Shown here: in pieces, positions 26,186-35,217 of the stretch | Layout: each line of letters starts with the position of its first letter | How positions within the stretch are numbered: the first letter of the stretch is position 1 | Assembly: GCF_901411515.1 (NCBI RefSeq) | Contig: NZ_CABDUX010000002.1 | Location: 1,488,001 to 1,552,000, forward strand | Direction: 5' to 3' | Length of the DNA stretch: 64,000 nt | DNA from: Raoultibacter phocaeensis | GTDB taxonomy: Bacteria > Actinomycetota > Coriobacteriia > Coriobacteriales > Eggerthellaceae | Translations under genes and position numbers: made by a program | The notes under the pieces: model-generated | Told to the model about the DNA's origin: nothing | The model's database searches: none | Seen by the model: the letters and a program-made list of their open reading frames with translations, nothing else

Positions 26186-27655
26186 CTACTCAAAGCCCCG
26201 CAATTGCACAACCAAATTAGTCCGACGCTCAAAAAGACCACATTCCAAACCGACCGGATAGGAATGAGGGTTGAGCATGCGCTTCTGACTCTCGTCGAGC
26301 ATCGCAACCTGTTCGGCCACGCGACCTTGTGCCGCCATAGCATCGCGATCTGCCGGCGCAAGCACCGTCCGCCCCTTGCGCGCAAGGGGCGCAAGCAGCG
26401 TATCGAAGCGCTTGTTCGCAAGCATTTTGCGACGCAGGCTGTCGGCTGGATCGACGATGACTTCGCGCTCTGATACGCCGTGGTTCACGTCGTACACCAT
26501 ATCGCCCGCGATGCGGTTGTCTTCATGGTAGTAGCGCCGCACGTCGAGCACGCCGGGAACGGTGAGCTTAGCAGCTTGTTCGGTGATCTTGATGCGGTCC
26601 TGCCACGCCGTATCGGATGCGCTTTTCGTAGCGGAAAGCTTGTACACGCCTCCGAGCGTTGGCTGGTCATACGCAGTGGCGAGCTTCGTTCCCACCCCGT
26701 ACGACGTAACCTTCGCACCTTGGTCGCGCAACGACTGGATAGTGTATTCGTCGAGATCGTTCGAAAGTACGATGCCGCAGTCGGACAGACCAGCTTCGTC
26801 GAGTCGGGCGCGGGCCATCTTCGAAAGCCACGCCAGATCGCCCGAATCGATGCGGATGCCGGCAAGCCGATCCCCCCGCTTTTGCATCTCGAGCCCGACC
26901 GTGATGGCGTTTTCGATACCCTGCTTCACATCGTAGGTGTCGACGAGCAGCACGCAGTTCTTCGGCATGGCCTGCGCATAGGCGCGAAACGCTTCGAGTT
27001 CGGTCGGAAACGACATGACCCACGAATGGGCGTGCGTGCCCGAAACCGGGATGTCGTAGAGCTTTCCGGCAAGCACGTTGCTCGTCGATGCGCATCCGCC
27101 CACGACCGCCGCTCGGCTGGCCCACAGGCCGCCTCCCGCACCCTGCGCGCGGCGAAGTCCGAATTCGGCAACGGGGGCCCCGTCTGCAGCAAGACACACG
27201 CGCGCCGCTTTCGTTGCGATGAGCGTCTGGAAGTTCACGCAGTTCAAAAGGGCCGTTTCGAGCAACTGGCAGTGCATGATGGGGCCTGTGACCCTCACGA
27301 GCGGCTCGTTTGCGAACACGACGGTACCCTCGAGCACCGCATCGATGTCCACGTTGAGCTCAAGCGCACGCAAGTACTCGAGGAATTCGCGTTTGAAGAG
27401 CCTGCCGCCGCCAGGTGCCGGCAGCGAGGCGAGATACGCGATATCGTCGTCGGAAAACGCGAAGGTTTCCACCATCTCGGCGAGCATCGCCATACCGCAT
27501 GCGACGGCGAATCCTCCCTTGAACGGGTTTTCGCGAAAGTACATGTGGAAGCAGGCGAGGTCGTCTGTTTTGCCCGATTCCCAGTACCCCTGCGCCATAG
27601 TGATCTGGTAGAGGTCGGTCAGAAGCGAGTACTCGTAGGTCTCACCGCTATTCAT
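26186..27655 (-). CDS. pncB: Nicotinate phosphoribosyltransferase
   Basis: 489 residues from the ATG at 27655. Converts nicotinate, PRPP and ATP to nicotinate mononucleotide in the Preiss-Handler NAD salvage route. Characteristic blocks are LLTDLYQITMAQGYW, MYFRENPFKGGFAVACG, EFGLRRAQG, VSGTHAHSWVMSF (His region) and the PRPP site GIRIDSGDLAWLS...VLSNDLDEYTI. The start codon lies inside the end of ricT (8-base overlap), so the pair is translationally coupled. A much longer frame upstream is an overlap with ricT and not used. Confidence 0.93.
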   Translation of the reverse strand: MNSGETYEYSLLTDLYQITMAQGYWESGKTDDLACFHMYFRENPFKGGFAVACGMAMLAEMVETFAFSDDDIAYLASLPAPGGGRLFKREFLEYLRALELNVDIDAVLEGTVVFANEPLVRVTGPIMHCQLLETALLNCVNFQTLIATKAARVCLAADGAPVAEFGLRRAQGAGGGLWASRAAVVGGCASTSNVLAGKLYDIPVSGTHAHSWVMSFPTELEAFRAYAQAMPKNCVLLVDTYDVKQGIENAITVGLEMQKRGDRLAGIRIDSGDLAWLSKMARARLDEAGLSDCGIVLSNDLDEYTIQSLRDQGAKVTSYGVGTKLATAYDQPTLGGVYKLSATKSASDTAWQDRIKITEQAAKLTVPGVLDVRRYYHEDNRIAGDMVYDVNHGVSEREVIVDPADSLRRKMLANKRFDTLLAPLARKGRTVLAPADRDAMAAQGRVAEQVAMLDESQKRMLNPHSYPVGLECGLFERRTNLVVQLRGFE

Positions 27656-29111
27656 CGGCCGCACCGCTTCCTGCTGCGCCTTCGCCGCTTCCCGCCTTAT
27701 GGCTGCGGCGGCGCGTCTTGCGGTGCGCTCCCTCGCCCGACCCCTGTTGGCTCGAAGGTTTCTGCCCTTGCCCTTGCGGACGCGAAGCGGGTTTCTTCTG
27801 CGAGCTCTCAACGCCGCGCAACCCCGAGGACTTCTGGCCGGGGCGCGGGCCTTGTCCCTGCTTCTGGCCCGCCTTGCCGCCCGAGCGCTGCCCCTGCTTC
27901 TTGGATTGCTGGTTTGAGCCTTTGTTCTGGTTCTGGCTCTGCCCGCCTTGGCCCTGAGCTTGCCCCTGACCCTTCTTGCGCTGGCCGGAACGCTTCTTTT
28001 GACCGGAGGATTGACCCTGCTTTTGGGGCTCGCCCGCTGTCGCGCCCTTCTCGGCACCGACGGTGGTCGAGCGCCTTCTGCGCGGCTTGCGGCTTTCGGT
28101 TGCGGGCTGTTCGGATCCCTTGCGCTTGCCCGACGATCCCGAACGGCTCTTCGATCCGCTCGATTTGCGCGCTTTCGCATCGCCGAGCTTGTCCGATCCG
28201 GTGAAATGAGGTGTGATGAGCGGAGACTCGCCGAGAGCATCGAGCACGGTCTTGTTCGCGTAGGCATCGAACACATCGGCGCTCACCGAATCGGGGCGCG
28301 CCGCACCTTCCGATGTGTCCATTTCGGCAAGTGGAATCTTGACGGTCTTGCCTTCCGGCGTCCTTAAGCTCACGAGCTCCTTGGGCATGTCGAGCTCGAC
28401 GACCTTTGCGGGGCCGACAGGTGTTTGGATCATCGCGTTTTGCTTGGGAGCGCGAGCCTTGAACTCCTTGTACGCATCGAACTCGTAGCGCAAGCAGCAC
28501 ATGAGACGGCCGCACACCCCCGATATCTTCTGCGGGTTCAGGGAGAGGTCCTGCTCCTTGGCCATGCGGATGGACACGGGGCAGAACTCGCCGCCGAGCC
28601 GTTTGCAGCAGAGCTCTTGCCCGCAGTGGCCGAGGCCCCCGACCATACGAGCCTCGTCGCGCACGCCGATCTGGCGCATATCGACGCGCACATGGAAGTG
28701 CGAGGCGAGCTTGCGCACGAGGTCGCGGAAATCGACGCGCTCCTCGGCCTCGAAGTAGAACACCGCCTTATCGCCGTCGAGCAGGTACTCGACCGACACC
28801 GGGTGCATGTCTTCGCTCGCCTGGGCGGCCATCTCTTTGAAGATGGGAAGCGCCTCTTTGGATTTGAGCTCCATCTCGGCGGCCTTCGCCTCGTCGTCGG
28901 GCGTTGCGATCCTCAAAACCGGCTTAAGTTCGGTTTTGAGCTTTTTGATGTCGGCCTCTTCGACTTCGATGATGTCGTCGGCATGGCCGAATTCGGTTCC
29001 CCGCGCCGTCTTCACGACGACCGGATCGCCTGCGTGGATATCAAGGTCCTGGGGGTTGAACCACAGGGTCCTCGGATTATACTGCAGCTTTATGGGTGCT
29101 ACCCGTACCAT
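27648..29111 (-). CDS. ricT: PSP1/RicT-like Fe-S protein with long disordered tail
   Basis: 487 residues. The N-terminal 270 residues are the PSP1 domain of the RicT (YaaT) family, including the cysteine blocks GHCGQELCCKRL and GVCGRLMCCLRYE that bind Fe-S clusters in the RicAFT complex, which promotes RNase Y-dependent mRNA maturation in Bacillus. Residues about 310-487 are a low-complexity Gln/Lys/Arg/Ser/Gly tail that may bind RNA or nucleoid. ricA and ricF are not here. The ATG lies 35 bases inside the end of holB; holB-ricT neighbourhood is conserved in many Gram-positives. Confidence 0.9.
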   Translation of the reverse strand: MVRVAPIKLQYNPRTLWFNPQDLDIHAGDPVVVKTARGTEFGHADDIIEVEEADIKKLKTELKPVLRIATPDDEAKAAEMELKSKEALPIFKEMAAQASEDMHPVSVEYLLDGDKAVFYFEAEERVDFRDLVRKLASHFHVRVDMRQIGVRDEARMVGGLGHCGQELCCKRLGGEFCPVSIRMAKEQDLSLNPQKISGVCGRLMCCLRYEFDAYKEFKARAPKQNAMIQTPVGPAKVVELDMPKELVSLRTPEGKTVKIPLAEMDTSEGAARPDSVSADVFDAYANKTVLDALGESPLITPHFTGSDKLGDAKARKSSGSKSRSGSSGKRKGSEQPATESRKPRRRRSTTVGAEKGATAGEPQKQGQSSGQKKRSGQRKKGQGQAQGQGGQSQNQNKGSNQQSKKQGQRSGGKAGQKQGQGPRPGQKSSGLRGVESSQKKPASRPQGQGQKPSSQQGSGEGAHRKTRRRSHKAGSGEGAAGSGAADE

Positions 29112-30219
29112 AGAGGGTACTCCTTATCTCGAATAGCAGAGCATCGAGGCATGTTTCAGGTGATACATTATACGACAACGCCCGATCGGCTTCGGCGCAC
29201 GCCGCAAGCGCGGCCGCCACGCGGGCTTCGTCGGTTTTACGGGCCGCCTCTTCGATGGCAGTACGCGCATCCGCGTTGATGACGAGCTCGGGCGTTCCCG
29301 CGCACACGGCGAGCACGTCGCGCAGCCATGAGCGGATGATGGCCGTCATTTGATGGAGCGATTCGAAGCTCTTCGCGGTAAGCGCCCGCTTGTTGCGCAT
29401 CTCGATCTGCCTGATCGCCGATTTAGCGAGGAAGTCGGCCGACTCGGCAAGCTCTTCTTCCTGAGCGGCGCGCACGACGTCGAGCGGTGCCTTCGCCTTT
29501 ACGACGAGGTCTTCGGCATACGTGATCACATCCCAGTCATCTGCGAGCTGAAGCGAAGCGAGCACCTCGAGGATACGACCGCGAAACACCGTACGCTCGT
29601 TGGACTTCAAAAACTCGATCGCTTTGGTGATGGAGCCGTCGCATGCCTGAATGGCGATGTCGGCGGCCATCTTCGTGGCACCGGTGTTCTGCATGAGGAT
29701 GCCTGCGGCCTCGGTCGCCGGGATATGGCGAAACGGCACCACCTGGCAGCGTGACACGATGGTGGGCAACACGCTTTCGCGCGTGCGGCCCAAAAGGATG
29801 AGCACCACGTCGTCAGGCGGCTCTTCGAGCGTTTTGAGAAACGCGTTCGCCGCCGAGGAGCCGAGCAGATCGACGCGATCGAGAATGTAGACCTTCTTCG
29901 AAGCGCGGATGGGCGCAAGCGACGTGTCGGCTACGATATCGCGGATCTGATCGACCAGATAGCCGCCTGCACCCTCAGGGGCGAAGTAGCGCACATCGGG
30001 GTGCTTTCTGCGCATGACGCGCTGGCAGCAGTCGCATTCGCTGCATCCCGCCTTATCGCAGAGGGTGGCTTGGGCGAACGCGTATGCGGAAAGCGTCTTG
30101 TTCGATCCCGCAGGCCCCGTGAACAGATAGGCGTGGCTCACCTTGCCGCCCGCGATCGTCGCACGGAGAAACTCGCGAACCTGTGGCTGTCCCAAGATAT
30201 TCTCGAAAGCATCGGCCAT
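29077..30219 (-). CDS. holB: DNA polymerase III subunit delta'
   Basis: 380 residues from the ATG at 30219; the frame continues upstream through tmk and is not used. Clamp-loader AAA+ fold: ILGQPQVREFL, HAYLFTGPAGSNKTLSA (P-loop, altered from GxxGxGKT to GPAGSNKT), a four-cysteine zinc module in CDKAGCSECDCCQRV, VYILDRVDLLGSSAANAFLKTLEEPP and the SRC sensor in TIVSRCQVVPF. Delta' normally does not hydrolyse ATP, which fits the modified P-loop. Starts 7 bases after the tmk stop and overlaps ricT by 35. Confidence 0.92.
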   Translation of the reverse strand: MADAFENILGQPQVREFLRATIAGGKVSHAYLFTGPAGSNKTLSAYAFAQATLCDKAGCSECDCCQRVMRRKHPDVRYFAPEGAGGYLVDQIRDIVADTSLAPIRASKKVYILDRVDLLGSSAANAFLKTLEEPPDDVVLILLGRTRESVLPTIVSRCQVVPFRHIPATEAAGILMQNTGATKMAADIAIQACDGSITKAIEFLKSNERTVFRGRILEVLASLQLADDWDVITYAEDLVVKAKAPLDVVRAAQEEELAESADFLAKSAIRQIEMRNKRALTAKSFESLHQMTAIIRSWLRDVLAVCAGTPELVINADARTAIEEAARKTDEARVAAALAACAEADRALSYNVSPETCLDALLFEIRSTLYGTGSTHKAAV

Positions 30220-30226
30220 CGGATAC

Positions 30227-31093
30227 TCACATGCCCTTGCGCGACGCCTCGGCAGCATCGCCAAAACATCCGCCAAACGGAGTCTCGCCGATATCCTCGC
30301 CGAACAGGACATCGCCTGTGCCGCATGAATGCTCGCACTCATCGTCGCACGCGCCGATGGCTTTCTTGTTGCCGTAGTAGCCGGTATCGATTTTCTCGAA
30401 CAGCGCGTCGTCAGCGCACGCAGGATCGCCCATCCACTCGAAAAGATCGGCAAGCTCCGAGAACACCGCACGAGCTGTATCCGATTTCCGCGCAGCGGAA
30501 GCCACCACGCGGATGCGATCGGGCTCGGCTGCGGCGATTTCCATGAACCCCTCGTTTACGCGGGCATGGAACCGAGCGCCTTCAAGTTCGAGGCGGTCGG
30601 CTTCGCCGTGGTGAGTGGCGCGCTTGAGACCGTCATCGGCCGAACCGCCTACGGCGAGCAGGATAGTGCGATCGGGGCGCACGCCTTGGCTTGCGAACCG
30701 GTTGGCGGCATCCACAAACGAGCGGTCAAGACCGCGCCCGAACACCTGGTAGGCAACCGTCGAATCGTAGAAGCGGTCGCACAAGACAACCGCCCCGCGC
30801 TCAAGTGCCGGAGCGATCACCTCCGAGACGATCTGCGCGCGGGCTGCCTCGTAGATCAAAAGCTCCGCCTCGTCGGCAAGACCCGCGTTCTCGGGATCGA
30901 GCACGATGGAGCGCAGATCCTCGCCGATGGCCGTACCTCCCGGTTCGCGCAGGCATAACACCTCGAAGCCGCGCTCCTCGAGCGCTTCGGCGAGGAAGCG
31001 AATGTGCGTCGATTTACCGGCGCCTTCGCCCCCCTCGAACGTTATGAAGATGCCAGGGGCATGCGCCCCGCGATATGGTTTCTCTGTGTCCAC
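30227..31093 (-). CDS. tmk: Thymidylate kinase with Cys-rich C-terminal extension
   Basis: 288 residues; dTMP kinases are usually about 205-215. P-loop FEGGEGAGKST (about 19-29), LREPGGTAIGEDLR, the DRFYDSTVAYQ dTMP/lid signature and the LID region replaced by GSADDGLKRATHHGEADRLE are visible. From about residue 215 an extra 70-residue tail contains CDDECEHSCGTGD and two further Cys/Gly motifs, a possible metal site not found in typical Tmk. Starts with GTG at 31093, AGAGGT upstream. Sits in a tmk-holB-ricT order. Makes dTDP downstream of ThyX (46774-47454). Confidence 0.9.
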   Translation of the reverse strand: MDTEKPYRGAHAPGIFITFEGGEGAGKSTHIRFLAEALEERGFEVLCLREPGGTAIGEDLRSIVLDPENAGLADEAELLIYEAARAQIVSEVIAPALERGAVVLCDRFYDSTVAYQVFGRGLDRSFVDAANRFASQGVRPDRTILLAVGGSADDGLKRATHHGEADRLELEGARFHARVNEGFMEIAAAEPDRIRVVASAARKSDTARAVFSELADLFEWMGDPACADDALFEKIDTGYYGNKKAIGACDDECEHSCGTGDVLFGEDIGETPFGGCFGDAAEASRKGM

Positions 31094-31122
31094 GAATGCA
31101 GTACCTCTAACCGTTAACCGCT

Positions 31123-31653
31123 TTACAGCGAGTAGATATCGTTTCCTGAGGCATCGAGCCCCACGAATACCGGAAAGCCCGCAACCTCTATGCGACGCAG
31201 CGCTTCCGTACCGAGTTCATCATACGCCAAGGTCTCCGAACTTTCCACGCAACGCGCGAGAAACGCCGCAGCGCCCCCGCATGCCACAAAATAAACGGAA
31301 CCCGTTTCCCTGCACGCTTCGCGCACGTCAGCCGAACGCGCGCCCTTGCCGATGGTTGCGACGATGCCCGCCCGATAGAGGTCGGGCGCCGCGAAGTCCA
31401 TGCGCGATGCCGTAGTGGGACCGACCGCGCCGAACGGCCGTCCGGCGGCCGGGGGCGTGGGCCCCGCGTAGAAGATCGTCTGTCCGGCAAGCCCGTAGGG
31501 AAGCTCGCCTTGCTCTTCGAGCTCCGCAAGAAGCCGGATATGGCCCGCGTCGCGCAGCGTATACATCGGACCCGTCAGCGTGCAGGCATCGCCCGCGCGA
31601 AGGGTTGCGGCTTCTTCTTTCGAAAGCGGAAGCGACAGATTCTTAGAGCTCAA
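31123..31653 (-). CDS. Class I fumarate hydratase, beta subunit
   Basis: 176 residues. Corresponds to the C-terminal domain of Fe-S-dependent class I fumarase/tartrate dehydratase: LRAGDACTLTGPMYTLRDAGH, IFYAGPTPPAAGRPFGAVGPTTASRMD, ATIGKGARS and the closing FPVFVGLDASGNDIY. Starts with TTG (GGAGG seven bases upstream) and overlaps the alpha-subunit gene by 11 bases, so expression is coupled. With the alpha subunit it interconverts malate and fumarate in the cytosol. Confidence 0.93.
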   Translation of the reverse strand: MSSKNLSLPLSKEEAATLRAGDACTLTGPMYTLRDAGHIRLLAELEEQGELPYGLAGQTIFYAGPTPPAAGRPFGAVGPTTASRMDFAAPDLYRAGIVATIGKGARSADVREACRETGSVYFVACGGAAAFLARCVESSETLAYDELGTEALRRIEVAGFPVFVGLDASGNDIYSL

Positions 31654-32491
31654 CGGTACACCTCCGCATAGCCGAGCACCCCATGTTCACGGCAACGGGC
31701 AGCGCCGCGATGTGGCAGGGTGCGGTCTGCACGCGCACGCCGAGCGCCGTCGCGTGTCCGCCGAGCGCGCCCGCGCCGATGCCGGTTGCGTTTATCGCTT
31801 CGAGTAGTTCGCGCTCGAACGCCGCGGTTTCCTTGTCGGGGGCAGGTTGGTCGAGCGGTCGCATAAGCGCTCGCTTCGCAAGCCCAGCCACCTTGTCGAA
31901 TGTCGAGCCGATGCCGACGCCGACGATGAGCGGGGGGCATGCATTTGCGGCCTTCTCGCGCACGCACGAAAGCACGGCTTCGACCACACCCGCTCTTCCC
32001 GCACCCGGCACGAGCATAACCACGCGACTCGCGTTGTCCGAGCCGCCTCCTTTGAGCATGATGCAAAGCCTGGCCGCCCCAGGCTCGTCCACAACATGGA
32101 TATCGGTGAACGCCGGCGTGTTATCGCCGGTGTTTCCCCGGTCGAACAGCGCGTCTTTCACGACCGATTTGCGCAGGTTCGCCTCCTGGTAAGCGCGCGC
32201 AACCGCCTCGTCGACGCACGAGAACACATCGCCCAAAACGGCGACGTCGGGTCCTATTTCCAAACTCACCCACACCGTGCCGGTATCCTGGCAGATAGGC
32301 ACTTGGTCGGCTGCGGCGATGCGGGCGTTCTCGACAAGCTGGTCGAGCACGATACGGCCGCGAGGGTTTTCCTCGGCATCCCGCGCCGCCTTAAGGCCTG
32401 CGCGTATATCGGCGGGAAGCTCGCATGCCAGACGCGGAATGGCCGCGTAGACGGCATCGGCTACCTCATGCGCTGTAACGGTTCTGCCCAT
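31643..32491 (-). CDS. Class I fumarate hydratase, alpha subunit
   Basis: 282 residues. The N-terminal, cluster-bearing domain of class I hydratases: CQDTGTVWVSLEIG (first Cys ligand), PAFTDIHVVDEPGAARLCIMLKGGGSDNASRV and ANACPPLIVGVGIGSTFDKVA (second Cys region) and TAPCHIAALPVAVNMGCSA (third). The labile 4Fe-4S cluster acts directly on substrate, so the enzyme suits an anaerobe. It lies 12 bases after mdh, forming an mdh-fumarase operon for the reductive oxaloacetate-malate-fumarate branch that supplies fumarate as electron acceptor. Confidence 0.94.
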   Translation of the reverse strand: MGRTVTAHEVADAVYAAIPRLACELPADIRAGLKAARDAEENPRGRIVLDQLVENARIAAADQVPICQDTGTVWVSLEIGPDVAVLGDVFSCVDEAVARAYQEANLRKSVVKDALFDRGNTGDNTPAFTDIHVVDEPGAARLCIMLKGGGSDNASRVVMLVPGAGRAGVVEAVLSCVREKAANACPPLIVGVGIGSTFDKVAGLAKRALMRPLDQPAPDKETAAFERELLEAINATGIGAGALGGHATALGVRVQTAPCHIAALPVAVNMGCSAMRRCTVEL

Positions 32492-32503
32492 GCGGCAAGC
32501 CTG

Positions 32504-33427
32504 CTACTCGGGTAAGTTCGCAAGACCCGCGCGAACGCTTGCGGCCGAAGCCTGCAGTGCGGCGAGCTCATCATCGGTCAGGTCGAACTCGACGATCTCT
32601 TCGACACCGCCCTTTCCGAGACGCACAGGAATGTTCATGTAGAGGTCCTCGATGCCGTACTCGCCGTCGATGTAGGCGCATACGCTCATGATCTCTTTGG
32701 TGTCGCCCAAGATGGCCTCGACCATCTTGGCAATCGAAGCGCCTGGCGCGTAATAGGCAGAGCCGGTCTTAAGGTGCGCCACAACCTCGGCACCGCCCTT
32801 GACCGTGCGCTCGACGACCGCCTCCACATCGTCCTCGCTCATGAGCTCGGTGATGGGAGTGCCCTGCACCGTCGTGAAACGCGGCCAGCACACCATGCCT
32901 TCCCCGTGCGCACCGAGCGCCCAAGCCTCCACATCTTCGGGAAGGCAGCCGAGCTTCTCGCAGACGGCGAACGACAGACGCGACGAATCGAGCACGCCGC
33001 CCATGCCCATGAGGCGGTTGGTCGGCAAGCCCGACTTCTTGTACGCAAGATACGTCATCACGTCAAGCGGGTTCGTCACGCAGATGTAGACGGCATCGGG
33101 AGACGCTTCGAGCGCCGCATCGATGACCGAGGACATAATGCCCGCGTTCACACCGAGCAGATCTTCGCGTGTCATGCCGGGTTTGCGGGCGATGCCTGCG
33201 GTAATGACTACGACATCGGAGTCTTTCGTAGCCTCGTAGTCGTTCGAACCGGAAACGGTGACCGTGAACTTCTCGACCCCGCGCATGTGCATCATATCGA
33301 GCGCCTTGCCCTGGGGTAGCCCCTCAGCGACATCCACGAGCACGACGTCGGCAAGGTTCTTCGACGCGATGATGTGGGCCGCCGTAGCTCCGACGTTTCC
33401 TGCTCCGACAATGGTTACCTTAGGCAT
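32504..33427 (-). CDS. mdh: Malate dehydrogenase
   Basis: 307 residues from the ATG at 33427 with AAGGAG upstream; the longer frame to 33466 lacks a site. NAD-binding loop VGAGNVGATAAH, substrate loop ITAGIARKPGMTR (the Arg pattern of malate rather than lactate dehydrogenase), CVTNPLDVMTY, GMGGVLDSSR and the catalytic His in GAHGEGMV. LDH-like MDH branch. Reduces oxaloacetate to malate; first gene of the mdh-fumarase unit. The IS element at 33832 sits about 400 bases upstream, leaving the promoter region intact. Confidence 0.94.
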   Translation of the reverse strand: MPKVTIVGAGNVGATAAHIIASKNLADVVLVDVAEGLPQGKALDMMHMRGVEKFTVTVSGSNDYEATKDSDVVVITAGIARKPGMTREDLLGVNAGIMSSVIDAALEASPDAVYICVTNPLDVMTYLAYKKSGLPTNRLMGMGGVLDSSRLSFAVCEKLGCLPEDVEAWALGAHGEGMVCWPRFTTVQGTPITELMSEDDVEAVVERTVKGGAEVVAHLKTGSAYYAPGASIAKMVEAILGDTKEIMSVCAYIDGEYGIEDLYMNIPVRLGKGGVEEIVEFDLTDDELAALQASAASVRAGLANLPE

Positions 33428-33831
33428 ACTGTATCGCTCCTTACTCGTGAAAGTTTTCATCGGCATTGTATCGCGAACCGGCTCCGACGCACAATGTCTG
33501 CGAAAACCTTACGCCGAACGGCATCGCAAAACCAGCGTCGCATCCCGACCGAGCACGATGGAAGAACCTCGTGGCAACCGCTGACGCGGTTCCAGCCGAA
33601 CAACGATAGGCATGAAGACTCGGCACGAAAACGGACGACTTTCAGCAGATTTTTTCGACTTGTGCACAAAACTATACGGCAGTCCGGTGACGCGGCGACG
33701 GAACAGCGGTCGCGCGAACCGTCGCAAAAATGCCATCAGGGCAAACGCAGCCGCGTGCGAGCCAAAGTCCGCATACTCATCGTTTCACGTAACGAAACGA
33801 ATCTCTCAGTGTGCACAAGTCGCAAAAAACT
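33428..33831 (-). other. mdh upstream region, no gene found
   Basis: 404 bases. The only structure noted is CGACTTGTGCACA (33657-33669) and its reverse complement (33810-33822), each containing the palindrome TGTGCACA. No clear promoter or ORF with a binding site was found. The right end abuts the target duplication AAAAAACT (33824-33831) of the IS element. Confidence 0.35.
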
Positions 33832-34968
33832 GGCTGTGTTAGACCACTGTTGACATATTCCAGTACTCTCCGAAGGGAAACGGAGTTGAAGGATAGTTCC
33901 TTCTGGTCGTCTCGTATGTTCCGCTTATGGCATTTGAGTACAGCACCTCACGACGGTCAGCATCGCTTTTCCTGAATTGCTCAACGTAGCAAAACCAGTC
34001 AAGGTAATGTTTAAGGCGCCTTGTGGAAACACCTTTGAACGGGAATAGGAAATCCCTCAAGCGTGAATGGAGAGCATTGACCATGTTGATCTTATACCCC
34101 TTACCCGATGATGTGCAATAACGCCTATGCCCCGCACCGATCGATGCCAAGGCTTTGGGGTAAGCTGCATCCCAGTCACTTGATACGATGGCCCCTTTTT
34201 CGACCTTGCCCTTTAGGAGCGCCTCGATATCTTCGATGCTCGATTTGCCCCGACAGCACACCTCGCAGAAGCAGTCTCCCCGGTCACTGATGCCGGTTAA
34301 GATGCTGATCCTTTCCCTGGACGACCCCGAAACATGTATGGCGTTCCCCCGCTTATGGGGTTTTCTCGGTAGCGAAACAGACCCTGATCTGGTCCAGTTC
34401 CCCGAGAGATTCTCATTGACTATGGTTTCATCGATCTGGCAGGCTGACCCTTTCCCGACACGAAAAGGCATGAGTCTTTTCGCCATCACCTCACAAAGGC
34501 GGTGGCGCATGAACCAGGCGGTGGAAAGGCAGGTATTGCAACGCTTGGCAGACTCCCGAAGACTCAATGCATCCACCATGCATGCGGCAAAGCTCATCCA
34601 CGCCCCTCCGCTGAGCTTCGAGTTTGCCAGCAGTCCTTTGGTCGCACCGGAAAAGGTCCGCGCACAGCCGCCGCAAAGCCATCGTTGTTCTCTTGAGCGG
34701 CCATGGCCCTTCTTGGTGAAGCGCGCACAGCCGCAGTGCGGACAAACGGAAGGTCCGTTGCCTTCAGAGCTAACGATCAGCTCTTCGGCAATGGCTTCTT
34801 TTAGGTGGGCGAGCATCTCGATTTTCTCAGCGCGGGTTAGCTGGGGCAAAAGTTGGTGTAGAATCTCAAGCATAGGCTCTTCTCCTTACTGGTCGTCTGA
34901 TAACTTTCAGTATAGTTGGAGAGCCTTTTTGGTACAAGTGTTCTTGTCAACAGTGGTCTAACACAGCC
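33832..34968 (-). mobile_element. IS1595-family insertion sequence
   Basis: 1137 bp bounded by perfect 24-bp terminal inverted repeats (33832-33855 and 34945-34968, outer ends GGCTGTGTTAGACC) and flanked by an exact 8-bp target duplication AAAAAACT (33824-33831 and 34969-34976), the size typical for IS1595. One transposase gene fills it and appears intact, so the insertion is recent and possibly active. It landed in the gap between topA and mdh, at an A-rich spot that with the downstream AGTTTTT forms a weak hairpin. Confidence 0.95.
33839..34873 (-). CDS. IS1595-family transposase (ISXO2-like)
   Basis: 344 residues. An N-terminal zinc ribbon (CPHCGCARFTKKG ... WLCGGCARTFSG) is followed by an ISXO2-type DDE-like domain with first Asp in CQIDETIV, second in VSSDWDAAY, and the NMVNALHSRLRDF helix. 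AAGGAG precedes the ATG. The last six codons and the stop are encoded by the left terminal repeat, as often in compact elements. No frameshift or internal stop. Confidence 0.93.
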   Translation of the reverse strand: MLEILHQLLPQLTRAEKIEMLAHLKEAIAEELIVSSEGNGPSVCPHCGCARFTKKGHGRSREQRWLCGGCARTFSGATKGLLANSKLSGGAWMSFAACMVDALSLRESAKRCNTCLSTAWFMRHRLCEVMAKRLMPFRVGKGSACQIDETIVNENLSGNWTRSGSVSLPRKPHKRGNAIHVSGSSRERISILTGISDRGDCFCEVCCRGKSSIEDIEALLKGKVEKGAIVSSDWDAAYPKALASIGAGHRRYCTSSGKGYKINMVNALHSRLRDFLFPFKGVSTRRLKHYLDWFCYVEQFRKSDADRREVLYSNAISGTYETTRRNYPSTPFPFGEYWNMSTVV

Positions 34969-35217
34969 AAAAAACTGGTACTCGATTCGAGTTTTTCCGC
35001 CCGCAGTACGTTCGAGGATTCCAGCGCGAAAGAACGCCGTCCATACGGAGGTTCCCGGTACACTCGCTCCCGACGTACCCGGCCACCGCCTCGCCTGCGG
35101 CGGTGGTCGGGCATCCGCATCCTATCCGTTCAAGCTAAAGCAGAGAACCCGTGGGGCCCTTCGGTCTGCACTGCAACCCGCGGCACAGCCCGAAGGCGCG
35201 AGCTCACACACCTACCG

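Noticed and set aside
26480-28204. Plus-strand open frame of 574 codons
   Set aside because: Lies antisense to pncB and ricT, both with clear families; it is a high-GC shadow frame without a binding site.
33467-35217. Larger composite transposon or prophage around the IS
   Set aside because: Only one IS copy with its own 8-bp duplication is present; no phage or cargo genes flank it.
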